From Streptomyces griseus subsp. griseus (lineage in GTDB: Bacteria; Actinomycetota; Actinomycetes; Streptomycetales; Streptomycetaceae): a DNA stretch of 64,000 bases. Position 1 is the stretch's first letter. Each line of letters begins with the position of its first letter. The position numbers were made by a program, and so were the translations under genes. The notes under the pieces were generated by a model. It had not been told where the DNA came from. It saw only the letters and a list, made by a program, of their open reading frames with translations, and did not search any database. Location of the stretch: positions 744,001-808,000 of the forward strand of contig NZ_CP032543.1 of NCBI RefSeq assembly GCF_003610995.1, given 5' to 3'. Below are positions 18,356 to 28,171 of the stretch, piece after piece.

Positions 18356-19732
18356 ATGACCCGATCCGTTCAGGCCTTGGCCTACGCACGCCCGTCCGCC
18401 CTGGAGTCCTCGCAGGTGGGAGCCGCCCTCGGTCTGGAGACCGCAGGCGGTCTCACCCCGCGCGGGGCGGAGGCGCATCCGCGGTTCTTCGCCGGATTCC
18501 TCTCCGCCCCGCGCATCGCGGCCCGGGGGCTGCTGGCGGTGGCCGATGTGGCCGCCGCCCGCTACTACCAGCGCACCCTGCCCTCCTCTCTCGACCCGGT
18601 GGTGACGGGGAACGGGGACCGGCTGCGCTTCGAGTCGTTCTCCGGCTGCTGCGGGGTGTACGCGCGCCTCGATGTGCTCCAGGAGGGGCTGGACGGGGAG
18701 CGGACGGGCCACGGTACGACCAATGTGGACGTGAACGATCCGCTGCGGGAGGCCCTTTCCCGGATAACGGCGGACGACCCGCTGCATCTGCGGGTGGGTC
18801 CTGAGGAGTTGGCGGTCACCACGCTGGACGGGCCGGTGGTGGAGAAGAAGGTGCCGCTGCCGGACCGGTGGCTGCGGGGGTTCGCGGAGGCGCAGGTGGC
18901 CTCGGCCGGGTTCGATCTGCGGGCCGAGCTGCCGGCGGCGCGGGCGGTGGCGTTCCTGCGCTCCCTGCCGCGTGGTTCGGGGAGCGCGGGGCGGGGCGCG
19001 CAGTGGGTGGTGGCCTCCGGGGCCGGGCTGCGGCCGACGACCCGGCCGGTGCCGGGCGCGGTGTGCCTGCCGGGGCCCGAGCGGCTGGTGGCCCTCCAGC
19101 GGGTGCTGCGCCATGCGACGGCGTTGCGGGTGTACGGGCCTCCGGTGGTGGACGGTGCGCCGGTGGCGAGCGCGTGGGAGGTGGTCCTGCCGGGCATGCG
19201 GCTCACGCTGACGCTCTCCCCCGACTCCTCGCGGGGGTTCTCCGGTGAGGGCGGTGTGCTGGAGGCGCTGGCCACCGATGAGGCGGCGGCCGACGCCGAG
19301 CTGGTCTCCGTGCTGCTCGCCTGGGAGCCCACGATCGAACCGGCCTCCCTGGCCGAGCAGTCGGGGCTGGGTGTCGAGAGGGTACGGGCCGCGCTCACCC
19401 GGCTCGGTACGGCGGGCCGGGTCGGCTACGACCTGGCGGACGCGGCCTACTTCCACCGCGAGCTGCCCTACGACGCGGACCGGGCGGAGCGCCACAACCC
19501 GCGTCTGGTCGCCGCCCGCGAGCTGGCCGGTGCGGGGGCGGTGTCGCTGGACGGCGCGCTGGCGTCCGTGGCCTCCGGGGACCGGCGCTACCAGGTGCGC
19601 GAGAGCGACGGGCGGCTCACCTGCACCTGTCAGTGGTGGGCGGACTACCGGGGGAAGCGGGGCCCGTGCAAACACGCCCTGGCCGTGACGATGGTCCGGC
19701 GCGGCGCGACGGTCGCCGGAGGCGTGCGATGA
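18356..19732 (+). CDS. SWIM zinc-finger protein
   Basis: 458 aa. The SWIM motif CxCxnCxH is at the C-terminus: LTCTCQWW then GPCKHALAV (about residues 422-445). It is a predicted zinc-binding DNA or protein-interaction module. The long N-terminal region has no recognised domain. ATG 18356 is chosen because earlier frame runs through the phoD terminator. It overlaps the next gene by ATGA, a conserved SWIM/HEAT-like pair related in layout to E. coli yehQ-yehI (molR). Function is unknown. Confidence 0.88.
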   Translation: MTRSVQALAYARPSALESSQVGAALGLETAGGLTPRGAEAHPRFFAGFLSAPRIAARGLLAVADVAAARYYQRTLPSSLDPVVTGNGDRLRFESFSGCCGVYARLDVLQEGLDGERTGHGTTNVDVNDPLREALSRITADDPLHLRVGPEELAVTTLDGPVVEKKVPLPDRWLRGFAEAQVASAGFDLRAELPAARAVAFLRSLPRGSGSAGRGAQWVVASGAGLRPTTRPVPGAVCLPGPERLVALQRVLRHATALRVYGPPVVDGAPVASAWEVVLPGMRLTLTLSPDSSRGFSGEGGVLEALATDEAAADAELVSVLLAWEPTIEPASLAEQSGLGVERVRAALTRLGTAGRVGYDLADAAYFHRELPYDADRAERHNPRLVAARELAGAGAVSLDGALASVASGDRRYQVRESDGRLTCTCQWWADYRGKRGPCKHALAVTMVRRGATVAGGVR

Positions 19733-22437
19733 GCGACGACCTGATCAGCGCTGTCCGCAACGGAAACCACCACGCGGTTCCACCGCTGGTGCTCGAGCTG
19801 GACCGGGCCGGGCGCAGGGCGGCGCTGGCCGAGCTGAAGGAGCTGCGCAAGGAGGCCCGGGACTGGGAGTGGCAGCGCCAGGACAGGATCCGCAAGGCCC
19901 TCCTGGTGGCCGGGGCCGGCTGCCACACGGGCGCGGCGGGCTGCGCCACCTGGATCGGCGGCCGTGATCTGCGCAGCTGGTCGCGGTCCCCGTACCCGCT
20001 GATCCTCGTGGCGCTGGGCGACCGCGATCCGGTCTGGCTGGGCGACCTGGCCCACCGGCTGGCGGGTCGCGCGATGGACTCGGAGGCGGAGTTCACGTTC
20101 ATCAGTGAGCTGGCGCGGATGGCGGGATGCCCGATCCCGACGACGGACAGTGTCGTGGAGGGCTGGTCGGACCGGATCAGTTCGGCGCGGTGGAACGGCA
20201 GGTCCGGCAACCGGGTGCCGCTCATCGGCATCCTGCGCTCCGACCCGCACGTCGCCGTGCTGGCACCCCGGCTCTTCGAGCTGCCGGAGCTGCCGTCCCA
20301 GGTCGGCTGGTACGACACACCGGATTCGTCGGACCACTGGCCGGCCGCGCTCTGCGCACTCGCCGAGGAAGGGGTGCTGGACCGGTCGCAGCTGGCCGAA
20401 CGGTGTGTCACCCGCCTGGTACGCGGCGGCAAGAACGGTGACCAGCGGTTCTTCCTCGCGGTGCTCCAGCAGCTGCACCTCACGGAGGACGAGGAGAGAA
20501 GCCACCTCCGCGACTGGATGGGGATGGCCGCCGACGCCATCTCGGTGGTGGCCTCCCATGCGCAGGACGTCCTCACACGTCTCGATGCCCGGGGTGAGCT
20601 GTCCACCCGGGATCTCGCGGAGGTGTCGGGCTCGGTGCTCTTCCGCCGGGAGAAGAAGCTGGTACGCGGCCAGTTGATCCTGCTGGGGAAGGTGCTGAGC
20701 CGGGATGCCGGGACGGCGGGTGAGCTGCTTCCGGTGGTCGCCGAGGCGTTCGGGAACGAGGACACCGCGCTTCAGGAGCGGGCGCTCAAGCTGATCGCGC
20801 GCCATCTCCCGGCCGACGACGCGCCGTTGCGGGAGGAGCTCTCCTTCGCGGCCGCCCGGTTGGGGCCGCTGCACCGGGAAGCGGTCAGCGCGCTGTTCGG
20901 GACGGCGGGCGAGGAGGCGCCGGCGGACGGCCCGTACGAGGAGCTGCTGCCCCCCGTGCCGGTGCTGTCCCGCCTCGATCCGGCACCGCAGACCGTGGCG
21001 GAGCTCGTGGAGGAGGTGGCGGCCCAGGTGAAGTCCCGTTCCTCCTGGCAGGGCTCCACTCCCGGGGCCCTGGCGGCGGCATCCGGGGTCTCCGCCTTCG
21101 AGCGCACGCTGGACGGGCTGGTCCGCGTGGCCCGCACCGAGCGGGCCGAGCTGGCGGAGGCGCTCCAAGAGGCCCTGGCCGGGGTGTGGCTCATCGAACA
21201 CGGAATCGACCGGCGGCCCGAGCCGGCGTACGTGACGACGAGCGACGCGCTGGCCCTGGTGGTGGGCTCGCTCCTCGGGCGGATCTCCGAGAAGGACGTC
21301 ACCTGGGGGAAGGAACGCTGGACGGGGACGGGGAGCTGCCCCCATGCCGCGCTGAACGGGGTGCTGCTCGCCCGGGCGTGGGAGGCGGCCGGTGCGGTGC
21401 GCTCCGGCGGGGTGCCCTTCCTGCTCGCCACGCCGACCTGGCACACCGGCTCGCTGGACGCGGCGGAGCTGGTCGAGAGGCTGCGGACGTATCAGCGCCT
21501 CGGGGTCGCCCCGGGGACCGCCGACTTCTCGCAGGCGCTGCTGCGCGTGCGGCGGAGCGGCGCGTCGGGGGCCGCCGAGGCCGCGGCGGCGCTCGGCACA
21601 CCGCAAGGGGACCGGCTGGCCGCCTGGATACGGGCCGACGAGCCGATGGTCCCGGTCCTGCGCCACGGGCTGGCCGATGACCGGCCCTCGGCGGGCAACT
21701 GGTGGCAGCGGTCGGCTTCCGGGGTACGGCACGTGCTGCTCGCCACCAAGGAACGGCCGCTGATCCAGCAGGAGTTCCCCCGCTCCTTCCACTGGCTGGG
21801 CCGTGCCCATGTGCCCAGTACGCGGGAGTGCTACCACTGGGGTGCCGAGCAGTGCTCGCACTGGATCGCCACGCTGCCCGAGGACGGGGAGACCCTGGCG
21901 GCCTGGCTGATGCCGGATCTGCTGCGCAACGCCGACGAGGGGCCCCGGGGCGGGGCCTGGTTCCTGCCGCCGCTGATGGAGGCGGGCGGCGAGGCCGGTG
22001 TCGCGGTGCACCTCGCCCTGGCCTACGGGCTGGGATCCCGGCACCCCGAGGACCGGATATCCGCCGTGGACGCGCTCCTCGTGGTGGCCGCGCAGGGACG
22101 GCTCGACACCGCGCTGCTCGGGCGTGAGCTGGGGGTCCTCGTCGACCACGACCTGGTCAAGGTCAACCGGCTGGCCGACTCCGCCAGGACGGCGGCCGCG
22201 ACCGGTGCGTACCGGACCGTGCTGGGGGTGCTGGCCTCGGTGCTGCCCACCCTGCTGGCGTACGAGAAGGCGCCCCGGGGCATCGGGGACCTGCTGGCCG
22301 TGGCGGCGGAGTGCGCCGAGCAGTGCGGTACGGAGGGGATCGAGCCGATCGCCGGGCTGGCCGGGACGGCCGGGCGCAAGGGGGCCTCGCAGACCGTCCG
22401 GCAGGCCGCGCGTCTGTCGAAGGCTTTCAAGGAGTGA
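19729..22437 (+). CDS. DUF6493-type large protein
   Basis: 902 aa, translationally coupled to the SWIM gene (ATGA). It is alpha-helical throughout with HEAT-like character and no membrane segments. I believe it belongs to DUF6493, whose genes sit beside SWIM proteins in Streptomyces. No catalytic motif is recognised. In other genomes such pairs often accompany MoxR ATPase and VWA genes, but none is present here, so the pair stands alone. Confidence 0.8.
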   Translation: MSDDLISAVRNGNHHAVPPLVLELDRAGRRAALAELKELRKEARDWEWQRQDRIRKALLVAGAGCHTGAAGCATWIGGRDLRSWSRSPYPLILVALGDRDPVWLGDLAHRLAGRAMDSEAEFTFISELARMAGCPIPTTDSVVEGWSDRISSARWNGRSGNRVPLIGILRSDPHVAVLAPRLFELPELPSQVGWYDTPDSSDHWPAALCALAEEGVLDRSQLAERCVTRLVRGGKNGDQRFFLAVLQQLHLTEDEERSHLRDWMGMAADAISVVASHAQDVLTRLDARGELSTRDLAEVSGSVLFRREKKLVRGQLILLGKVLSRDAGTAGELLPVVAEAFGNEDTALQERALKLIARHLPADDAPLREELSFAAARLGPLHREAVSALFGTAGEEAPADGPYEELLPPVPVLSRLDPAPQTVAELVEEVAAQVKSRSSWQGSTPGALAAASGVSAFERTLDGLVRVARTERAELAEALQEALAGVWLIEHGIDRRPEPAYVTTSDALALVVGSLLGRISEKDVTWGKERWTGTGSCPHAALNGVLLARAWEAAGAVRSGGVPFLLATPTWHTGSLDAAELVERLRTYQRLGVAPGTADFSQALLRVRRSGASGAAEAAAALGTPQGDRLAAWIRADEPMVPVLRHGLADDRPSAGNWWQRSASGVRHVLLATKERPLIQQEFPRSFHWLGRAHVPSTRECYHWGAEQCSHWIATLPEDGETLAAWLMPDLLRNADEGPRGGAWFLPPLMEAGGEAGVAVHLALAYGLGSRHPEDRISAVDALLVVAAQGRLDTALLGRELGVLVDHDLVKVNRLADSARTAAATGAYRTVLGVLASVLPTLLAYEKAPRGIGDLLAVAAECAEQCGTEGIEPIAGLAGTAGRKGASQTVRQAARLSKAFKE

Positions 22438-22539
22438 GAAATACGGCTGAAAACCGACGATAGGCGAACAGATCCACACTTAACCCATCAGTCACAAGGT
22501 GTTCGTGATCAGGCAACACCATACGTTCACAGTAAGGAT

Positions 22540-23967
22540 ATGACTGATGTGACGTCTTCGAAGACCGCCCGCCGCCCGCACCACTGGCGGCGGGACCTGA
22601 TCGAGCTGGCCGCGCTCTTCACCGCGGTCGCCGTGGCCGACGCCATCGCCAACCTGATCGGGCACCAGCCCGAAGGGCCCTACCTGCTCGTGGCGTCGGC
22701 CGTGGCCCTGGTGGCCACGGCGACGTTCCACACGTGGTGGGCGCGGCGCCACAGCAACGCTCCCCCGCCGAAGGATCGCGGCACGTCCGATCCGGCGCCC
22801 GCCGGGGCCACCGACCCGATCGACGGGGCCGGGGCGGAGGAGACGGTGCTGTGGCGGATGCGGACGACCGTGCGTGACGCCCCGGGGAGTCTGGCCGCGC
22901 TGTGCCTGGTGCTCGCCCGGTTCCGTATCGACATCCTGACGCTCCAGACCCACCCGCTCGCGGACGGGACGGTCGACGAGTTCCTGCTGCGGGCGCCCGC
23001 CTCGCTCCCGGCTCCGGAGCTGACCCGGCAGATCTCGGCCGCGGGCGGCACCGCCACCTGGATCGAACGGGCCGACACCCACGATCTGGTCGACACCCCG
23101 ACCCGGGTCCTCTCGCTGGCCACCCGGACGGCGCTGGACGCGGCGGAACTGCCTCTCGCGCTGCGCCAGTTGCTCGGCCGGTGCACGATCCACTCGCTGC
23201 CCGCCGTCTCCGTCACCGGCCGCCCGACCGGGGAGAGCGCCCCGGTGGAGGGTGTGCTGGAGGAGACGGTGATGCGGCTGCGCGACCCGTCGGGCGGGGT
23301 CATCGCCGTGGAGCGGCCCTATCTGCCGTTCACCCCGACCGAGTTCGCCCGGGCCCGCGCCCTGGTGGAGCTGGACGCCCGGCTCGGCCCGCGGGTGCCC
23401 CGTAGCGAGGACATCCTCACGCTGCCCGAGGGCAACGAGATCACCGTGCGCCGCGCCGACCGCAGCGACCTGGCCGCCGCCCGCGCCATGCACGACCGGT
23501 GCTCCGCCGGCACCCTGGGCCTGCGCTACCACGGCCCGGTGGGCGACGCCGACCGCTATCTGGACCACCTGCTGAGCCCCCGGTTCGGCCGCACCCTGGC
23601 CGTCCAGACCACCTCCGGCAAGCTGGTGGCGCTGGGCCACCTCCTGTGGGACGGCGACGAGACCGAGGTGGCCCTCCTCGTCGAGGACGACTGGCAGCGC
23701 CGGGGCATCGGCTCGGAGCTGCTCGGCCGGCTGGTGCAGCTGGCCGAGGAGGCGGGCTGCGACAGCGTGTACGCCGTCACCCAGTCCCGTAACACCGGCA
23801 TGGTCGCCGCGATGCGCGCCCTGGAGCTGCCCCTCGACTACCAGATCGAGGAGGGCACCCTGGTCATCACCGCACGGCTGAAGAGCGCTCCGGAGCCGAC
23901 GCGTGCGCCGGACGAGCGGACCGCTCGGCCTGCCGCGCCCGAGGCCGTGGAACGGGCGCGGCGCTGA
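22540..23967 (+). CDS. Membrane-anchored ACT-GNAT protein acetyltransferase
   Basis: 475 aa. Two hydrophobic helices at residues about 20-70 anchor it in the membrane. An ACT-like region follows (about 105-270; RTTVRDAPGSLAALCLVLARFRIDI is the classic start). A GNAT domain occupies about 300-450 with VEDDWQRRGIGSELLGRLV as the acetyl-CoA loop. Actinobacterial ACT-GNAT enzymes acetylate proteins under control of bound amino acids. The transmembrane part is unusual compared with the soluble forms I know. ATG 22540 follows AAGGA. Confidence 0.85.
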   Translation: MTDVTSSKTARRPHHWRRDLIELAALFTAVAVADAIANLIGHQPEGPYLLVASAVALVATATFHTWWARRHSNAPPPKDRGTSDPAPAGATDPIDGAGAEETVLWRMRTTVRDAPGSLAALCLVLARFRIDILTLQTHPLADGTVDEFLLRAPASLPAPELTRQISAAGGTATWIERADTHDLVDTPTRVLSLATRTALDAAELPLALRQLLGRCTIHSLPAVSVTGRPTGESAPVEGVLEETVMRLRDPSGGVIAVERPYLPFTPTEFARARALVELDARLGPRVPRSEDILTLPEGNEITVRRADRSDLAAARAMHDRCSAGTLGLRYHGPVGDADRYLDHLLSPRFGRTLAVQTTSGKLVALGHLLWDGDETEVALLVEDDWQRRGIGSELLGRLVQLAEEAGCDSVYAVTQSRNTGMVAAMRALELPLDYQIEEGTLVITARLKSAPEPTRAPDERTARPAAPEAVERARR

Positions 23968-25114
23968 GCGCCTGACACAGGTCGGCCCAGAGGTCCTCGA
24001 CGTCCTCCAGCCCCACCGACATACGCAGCAGCCGGTCCCCGACGCCGGAAGCCTGCCGGTCCCCCTCGTCCACGATGCGGTGGCTGATGGAGGCCGGGTG
24101 CTGGATCAGCGAGTCCACGCTGCCCAGGCTGACGGCGGGGGTGATGAGCCGTACGCCGGCGATCACGGCGTGCGGGTCCCCGTACACCTCGAAGGAGACC
24201 ATCGCCCCGCCGATCGCCGGGTAGTGGACCCGGGCGATCCGCGGGTCGGCGGTGAGCCTGCGGACGAGCTCGGCGGCGCTCGTGGCGGCGGCCCGTACGC
24301 GGACCGGAAGGGTGGAAAGCCCCCGCAGCAGCAGGTATCCGGCCAGCGGGTGGAGCACCCCGCCGGTGGCGAACCGCACCTGGCGCAGTGTCGCCGCGAA
24401 CTCCTCGTCGCAGGCGACGACCCCGCCCATCACATCACCGTGGCCGCCGAGGTACTTGGTGGCGCTGTGCAGGACGATCCGGGCGCCGTGTTCGACGGGG
24501 CGCTGGAGGACGGGGGTGGCGAAGGTGTTGTCGACGAGCAGCGGCACGGAGCCGCAGGAGTGGGCGACGGCGCGGATGTCGATCTCGGCGAGGGTGGGGT
24601 TGGCCGGGGTCTCGACCATCACCAGGCCCGTGTCCGCGCGGATGGCGTCGGCGATGCCCGCCGGGTCGGTCCAGGTCACCTCGGTGCCCAGCAGCCCAGC
24701 GCCCAGCAGGTGGTCGCTGCATCCGTAGAGCGGCCGGACGGCGACGACATGCCGCAGCCCTATGCTCGCGCGGGCCAGCAGGACCGCCGTGAGAGCGGCC
24801 ATGCCGCTGGCGAACGCGACGGCACTGTCGGTCCCTTCCAGTCGGGCGAGCGCCGTCTCGAACCGGGCGGTGGTCGGGTTGTCGAGGCGCGCGTATACGG
24901 GCGGGCCGTCCGGCCGGGCGCCCGTGGTGGCGAAGGCGTCGATCCGCTCGGCCTCGCCACGCGAGTCGTAGGAGGGGTAGGTGGTGGACAGGTCCAGCGG
25001 AGGGGCGTGCAGGCCGAGCGAGGCGAGGTCGTCGCGTCCGGCGTGCACGGCTTCGGTGGCCAGCGCCCTGGACGGGGTGGGGGCGGGGGGCGTCGTCGAG
25101 ACTTCGTTGTCCAT
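23867..25114 (-). CDS. Trans-sulfuration PLP enzyme (methionine/cystathionine gamma-lyase type)
   Basis: 415 aa from ATG 25114. The PLP lysine is in LHSATKYLGGHGDVMGG near 213, with the upstream VETPANPTL and LVDNTFATP blocks of the Cys/Met metabolism family. It breaks C-S bonds of methionine, cystathionine or homocysteine. The last about 33 residues overlap the 3' end of the acetyltransferase gene antisense. It diverges from an Lrp gene 59 bases away, which is likely to regulate it. Confidence 0.9.
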   Translation of the reverse strand: MDNEVSTTPPAPTPSRALATEAVHAGRDDLASLGLHAPPLDLSTTYPSYDSRGEAERIDAFATTGARPDGPPVYARLDNPTTARFETALARLEGTDSAVAFASGMAALTAVLLARASIGLRHVVAVRPLYGCSDHLLGAGLLGTEVTWTDPAGIADAIRADTGLVMVETPANPTLAEIDIRAVAHSCGSVPLLVDNTFATPVLQRPVEHGARIVLHSATKYLGGHGDVMGGVVACDEEFAATLRQVRFATGGVLHPLAGYLLLRGLSTLPVRVRAAATSAAELVRRLTADPRIARVHYPAIGGAMVSFEVYGDPHAVIAGVRLITPAVSLGSVDSLIQHPASISHRIVDEGDRQASGVGDRLLRMSVGLEDVEDLWADLCQALSAAPVPRPRARQAERSARPAHASAPERSSAVR

Positions 25115-25173
25115 GACAACACTCTGAACAGTTACCGGCCAGTCGCGGCCAGACTCCGTGTTACGTTCGCCAT

Positions 25174-25662
25174 ATGGCTGACTCCGTCGCTCTGGATCCG
25201 GTGGATCTGCACATTCTGCGGCTGTTGCAGAACGACGCACGGACCACCTACCGGGAGCTGGCGGCCGAGGTCGGGGTGGCTCCTTCGACCTGCCTGGACC
25301 GGGTGACCCGGCTGCGCCGCTCCGGGGTCATCCTCGGCGATCAACTGCGGCTGGATCCGGCGAAGCTCGGCCGGGGTCTCCAGGCGCTGCTCCTGGTGCA
25401 GGTCCGCCCGCACCGCCGTGAGCTGATCGGCCCGTTCGTCGACCGGATCCGGGCCCTTCCGGAGTCCCGTGCGCTCTTCCATCTCACCGGCCCCGACGAC
25501 TATCTGGTGCAGGTGGCGGTGGCCGACGCGGCGGATCTCCAGCGGCTGGTCCTGGACGAGTTCACCTCGCGCCGGGAGGTGGCCCGGGTGGACACCCGGC
25601 TGATCTTCCAGCAGTGGGAGTGCGGGCCGCTGCTGCCGCCCGGCGAGCCGGACCGCCCGTGA
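25174..25662 (+). CDS. Lrp/AsnC-family regulator
   Basis: 162 aa. N-terminal HTH (LLQNDARTTYRELAAEVGVAPSTCLDRV, about 15-45) and a C-terminal RAM (ACT-like) domain that binds amino acids. It diverges from the gamma-lyase gene; this pairing is typical of a local regulator sensing methionine or cysteine. The 59-base gap carries interrupted inverted repeats that could be its box. Confidence 0.92.
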   Translation: MADSVALDPVDLHILRLLQNDARTTYRELAAEVGVAPSTCLDRVTRLRRSGVILGDQLRLDPAKLGRGLQALLLVQVRPHRRELIGPFVDRIRALPESRALFHLTGPDDYLVQVAVADAADLQRLVLDEFTSRREVARVDTRLIFQQWECGPLLPPGEPDRP

Positions 25663-25793
25663 ACACCGGTGCGCCGACCCTCCTTGGAGCACCGTCGCAC
25701 CGGTCCTCCCTGGTCGTCGGCCGTGATCGTCTTTCGGACGCACGCCCTTCGCCGGAGGTGACGGAAAAGGGCCCGCCGTTGGAGGATGGCGGC

Positions 25794-27482
25794 ATGTCAG
25801 ACACCTCCAGCAGTGCGCTGCCCCGTCAGGTCGCCGACGCCTACGTCGACGCAATCATCGAACTCGACCCCATCACGGGCACCTATCTGGGCGTCCGCGA
25901 AAGCTCGCGCCGCCTGCCCGACTTCTCACCGGCCGGTCAGGAGGCGGTCGCCGGCCTTCTCCGCGCCACACTGCTGAAGCTGGACGACGCGGAGCGGCAG
26001 CCGGGCGCCGAGAGCGACGAGGAACGCCGCTGCGGACGGCTCCTGCGGGAGCGGCTGACGGCGGAACTCGCCGTGCACGAGGCGGAGGAGGGGCTGCGGA
26101 CCGTCTCCAATCTGCACTCCCCCGCCCACAGCGTCATCTCGGCCTTCACGGTCACCCCCACCGAGACGGCGGACGACTGGGCGGCGGTCGCGGAACGGCT
26201 GCGTGCCGTGCCGGCCGCGTACGAGGGGTACCGGGACTCGCTCGCGCTCGGCCTGGAGCGCAAGCTGTACGCCGGACCGCGCGCGACCGCCACCTTCGTC
26301 GGGCAGCTCACGGAGTGGAGCGGCGCCGGCGGGAGCACGGCGTTCTTCACGGAGTTCGTCGCCCCGGCACCGGAGGCGCTGCGCGAGGAGCTGGACGAGG
26401 CCGCCCGGCTCGCGACGGACTCCGTCACCGCCCTGCGGGACTGGATGCGCGACGTCTACGCCCCGGCGATCGAGGGGGCACCCGACACGGTGGGCCGGGA
26501 GCGCTACGCTCGCTGGTCGCGCCATTACAACGGTACGGACCTGGATCTCGACGAGGCGTACGCGTACGGCTGGTCCGAGTACCACCGGCTGCTGGCCGAG
26601 ATGACGAGCGAGGCCGCGAAGATCCTTCCGGGCGCCGGCCCCTGGGAGGCGCTCGCCCACCTCGATGGGCACGGCACGCACATCGAAGGGGTCGAAGAGG
26701 TCCGCGAGTGGCTCCAGGGCCTGATGGACGAGGCCATCGAGGCGCTGGACGGCACGCACTTCGAACTGGCCGAGCGGGTACGGAAGGTGGAGTCCCACAT
26801 CGCCCCGCCCGGCGGCGCGGCGGCGCCTTATTACACCAGCCCCTCCGAGGACTTCTCCCGCCCCGGGCGCACCTGGCTGCCCACCATGGGCGAGACCCGC
26901 TTCCCGGTGTACGACCTGGTCTCGACCTGGTACCACGAGGGCGTTCCCGGCCACCACCTCCAGCTCGCCCAGTGGGCGCACGTCGCCGACAGCCTCTCCC
27001 GCTACCAGGCGTCGGTCGGCATGGTCAGCGCGAACGCCGAGGGGTGGGCGCTGTACGCGGAGCGGCTGATGGACGAGCTGGGCTTCCTGCCCGACCCGGA
27101 GCGGCGGCTGGGCTATCTGGACGCGCAGATGATGCGGGCCTGCCGGGTGATCGTGGACATCGGTATGCACCTGGAGCTGGAGATCCCGGCGGACTCGCCG
27201 TTCCACCCCGGTGAGCGCTGGACGCCCGCCCTGGCTCAGGAGTTCTTCGGCAGCCACAGCGGCCGTCCGGCCGACTTCGTGGAGAGCGAGCTGACCCGCT
27301 ACCTCTCGATGCCGGGCCAGGCCATCGGCTACAAGCTGGGCGAGCGGGCCTGGCTGCTCGGCCGGGAGAACGCGCGGGCCGCCCACGGTGACGCCTTCGA
27401 CCTCAAGGCCTGGCACATGGCGGCGCTCTCCCAGGGGTCGCTCGGCCTGGACGACCTGGTGGACGAGCTGTCCCGGCTCTGA
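25794..27482 (+). CDS. DUF885 protein (M32-like zinc peptidase fold)
   Basis: 562 aa from ATG 25794 with GGAGGA upstream. DUF885 proteins resemble M32 carboxypeptidases: the zinc motif is YHEGVPGHHLQ (residues about 379-389), followed by the glutamate in EGWALYAERL about 35 residues later. No signal peptide, so it is cytoplasmic. The substrate is unknown. A strong bidirectional hairpin follows. Confidence 0.9.
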   Translation: MSDTSSSALPRQVADAYVDAIIELDPITGTYLGVRESSRRLPDFSPAGQEAVAGLLRATLLKLDDAERQPGAESDEERRCGRLLRERLTAELAVHEAEEGLRTVSNLHSPAHSVISAFTVTPTETADDWAAVAERLRAVPAAYEGYRDSLALGLERKLYAGPRATATFVGQLTEWSGAGGSTAFFTEFVAPAPEALREELDEAARLATDSVTALRDWMRDVYAPAIEGAPDTVGRERYARWSRHYNGTDLDLDEAYAYGWSEYHRLLAEMTSEAAKILPGAGPWEALAHLDGHGTHIEGVEEVREWLQGLMDEAIEALDGTHFELAERVRKVESHIAPPGGAAAPYYTSPSEDFSRPGRTWLPTMGETRFPVYDLVSTWYHEGVPGHHLQLAQWAHVADSLSRYQASVGMVSANAEGWALYAERLMDELGFLPDPERRLGYLDAQMMRACRVIVDIGMHLELEIPADSPFHPGERWTPALAQEFFGSHSGRPADFVESELTRYLSMPGQAIGYKLGERAWLLGRENARAAHGDAFDLKAWHMAALSQGSLGLDDLVDELSRL

Positions 27483-27526
27483 CCTCTCCTGCGGCCCCGG
27501 CTGCCGGTCGGTGGCCGTCCTGCCCC

Positions 27527-27565
27527 GGACCGGCCCCGGCCGATGGACGGAGCCGGGGCCGGTCC
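27527..27565. terminator. Bidirectional terminator
   Basis: Perfect 14-bp stem (27527-27540 with 27552-27565) with an 11-base loop, between the convergent DUF885 and rhodanese genes. Confidence 0.75.
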
Positions 27566-27570
27566 GCCTC

Positions 27571-28083
27571 TCAGCAGCCGCAGTCGGCGTCGTCGACCGG
27601 CGCGGTGAGCGGGTCGGCGGCCCGCCGCTCACCGCCCTCCCAGCTCTCGAAGGCGAGCCCCTCGCGCGCCCAGTATTCGAAGCCGCCGAGCATCTCCTTC
27701 ACCGGGTAGCCGAGTTGGGCGAGAGCCAGGGCGGCGCGGGTGGCGCCGTTGCATCCCGGCCCCCAGCAGTACGTGACGACCGGGACGGCCGGGTCCAGCA
27801 GCCGGGCAGCCTGTTCGGGGATGAGCGCGGTGGGCAGGTGCACCGCACCGGGGATGTGCCCCTGGTCCCAGGAGGCGGTGGAGCGGGAGTCCACCACGAC
27901 GAACCCCGGGTCTCCGTCGGCGGCGAGCGCGGCGGCGACGTCGGAGACATCGGCGTGGAAGGCGAGCGAGGCGCCGAAGTGGGCGACCGCCTCGGCCGGG
28001 GAGGCGTGCGGGACCCGCAGGACGGAGTTGGCGGCTGGGGTGACTGGGGCGGCGGAAGCCGTGGTCAGGGAGGACATGACCAT
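27571..28083 (-). CDS. Rhodanese-like sulfurtransferase
   Basis: 170 aa, one rhodanese domain. The active loop reads YCWGPGCNGATRAA, with Cys in the CxxxxC arrangement near residue 111, preceded by VVVDSRSTASWDQGHIPGAVHLP. The Cys-rich end DADCGC is unusual and could bind metal or sulfur. Start at 28083, or at the in-frame ATG 28077. It diverges from an Lrp gene that probably controls it. Confidence 0.9.
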   Translation of the reverse strand: MVMSSLTTASAAPVTPAANSVLRVPHASPAEAVAHFGASLAFHADVSDVAAALAADGDPGFVVVDSRSTASWDQGHIPGAVHLPTALIPEQAARLLDPAVPVVTYCWGPGCNGATRAALALAQLGYPVKEMLGGFEYWAREGLAFESWEGGERRAADPLTAPVDDADCGC

Positions 28084-28171
28084 GAATCTATGACCGTCGA
28101 CCGGGGCCGGGAAGAGGAATTCCCCGGCGCTCCCCTTGATCGGCCGGGGTTCTCCATGTTCTCTCGGTGGT

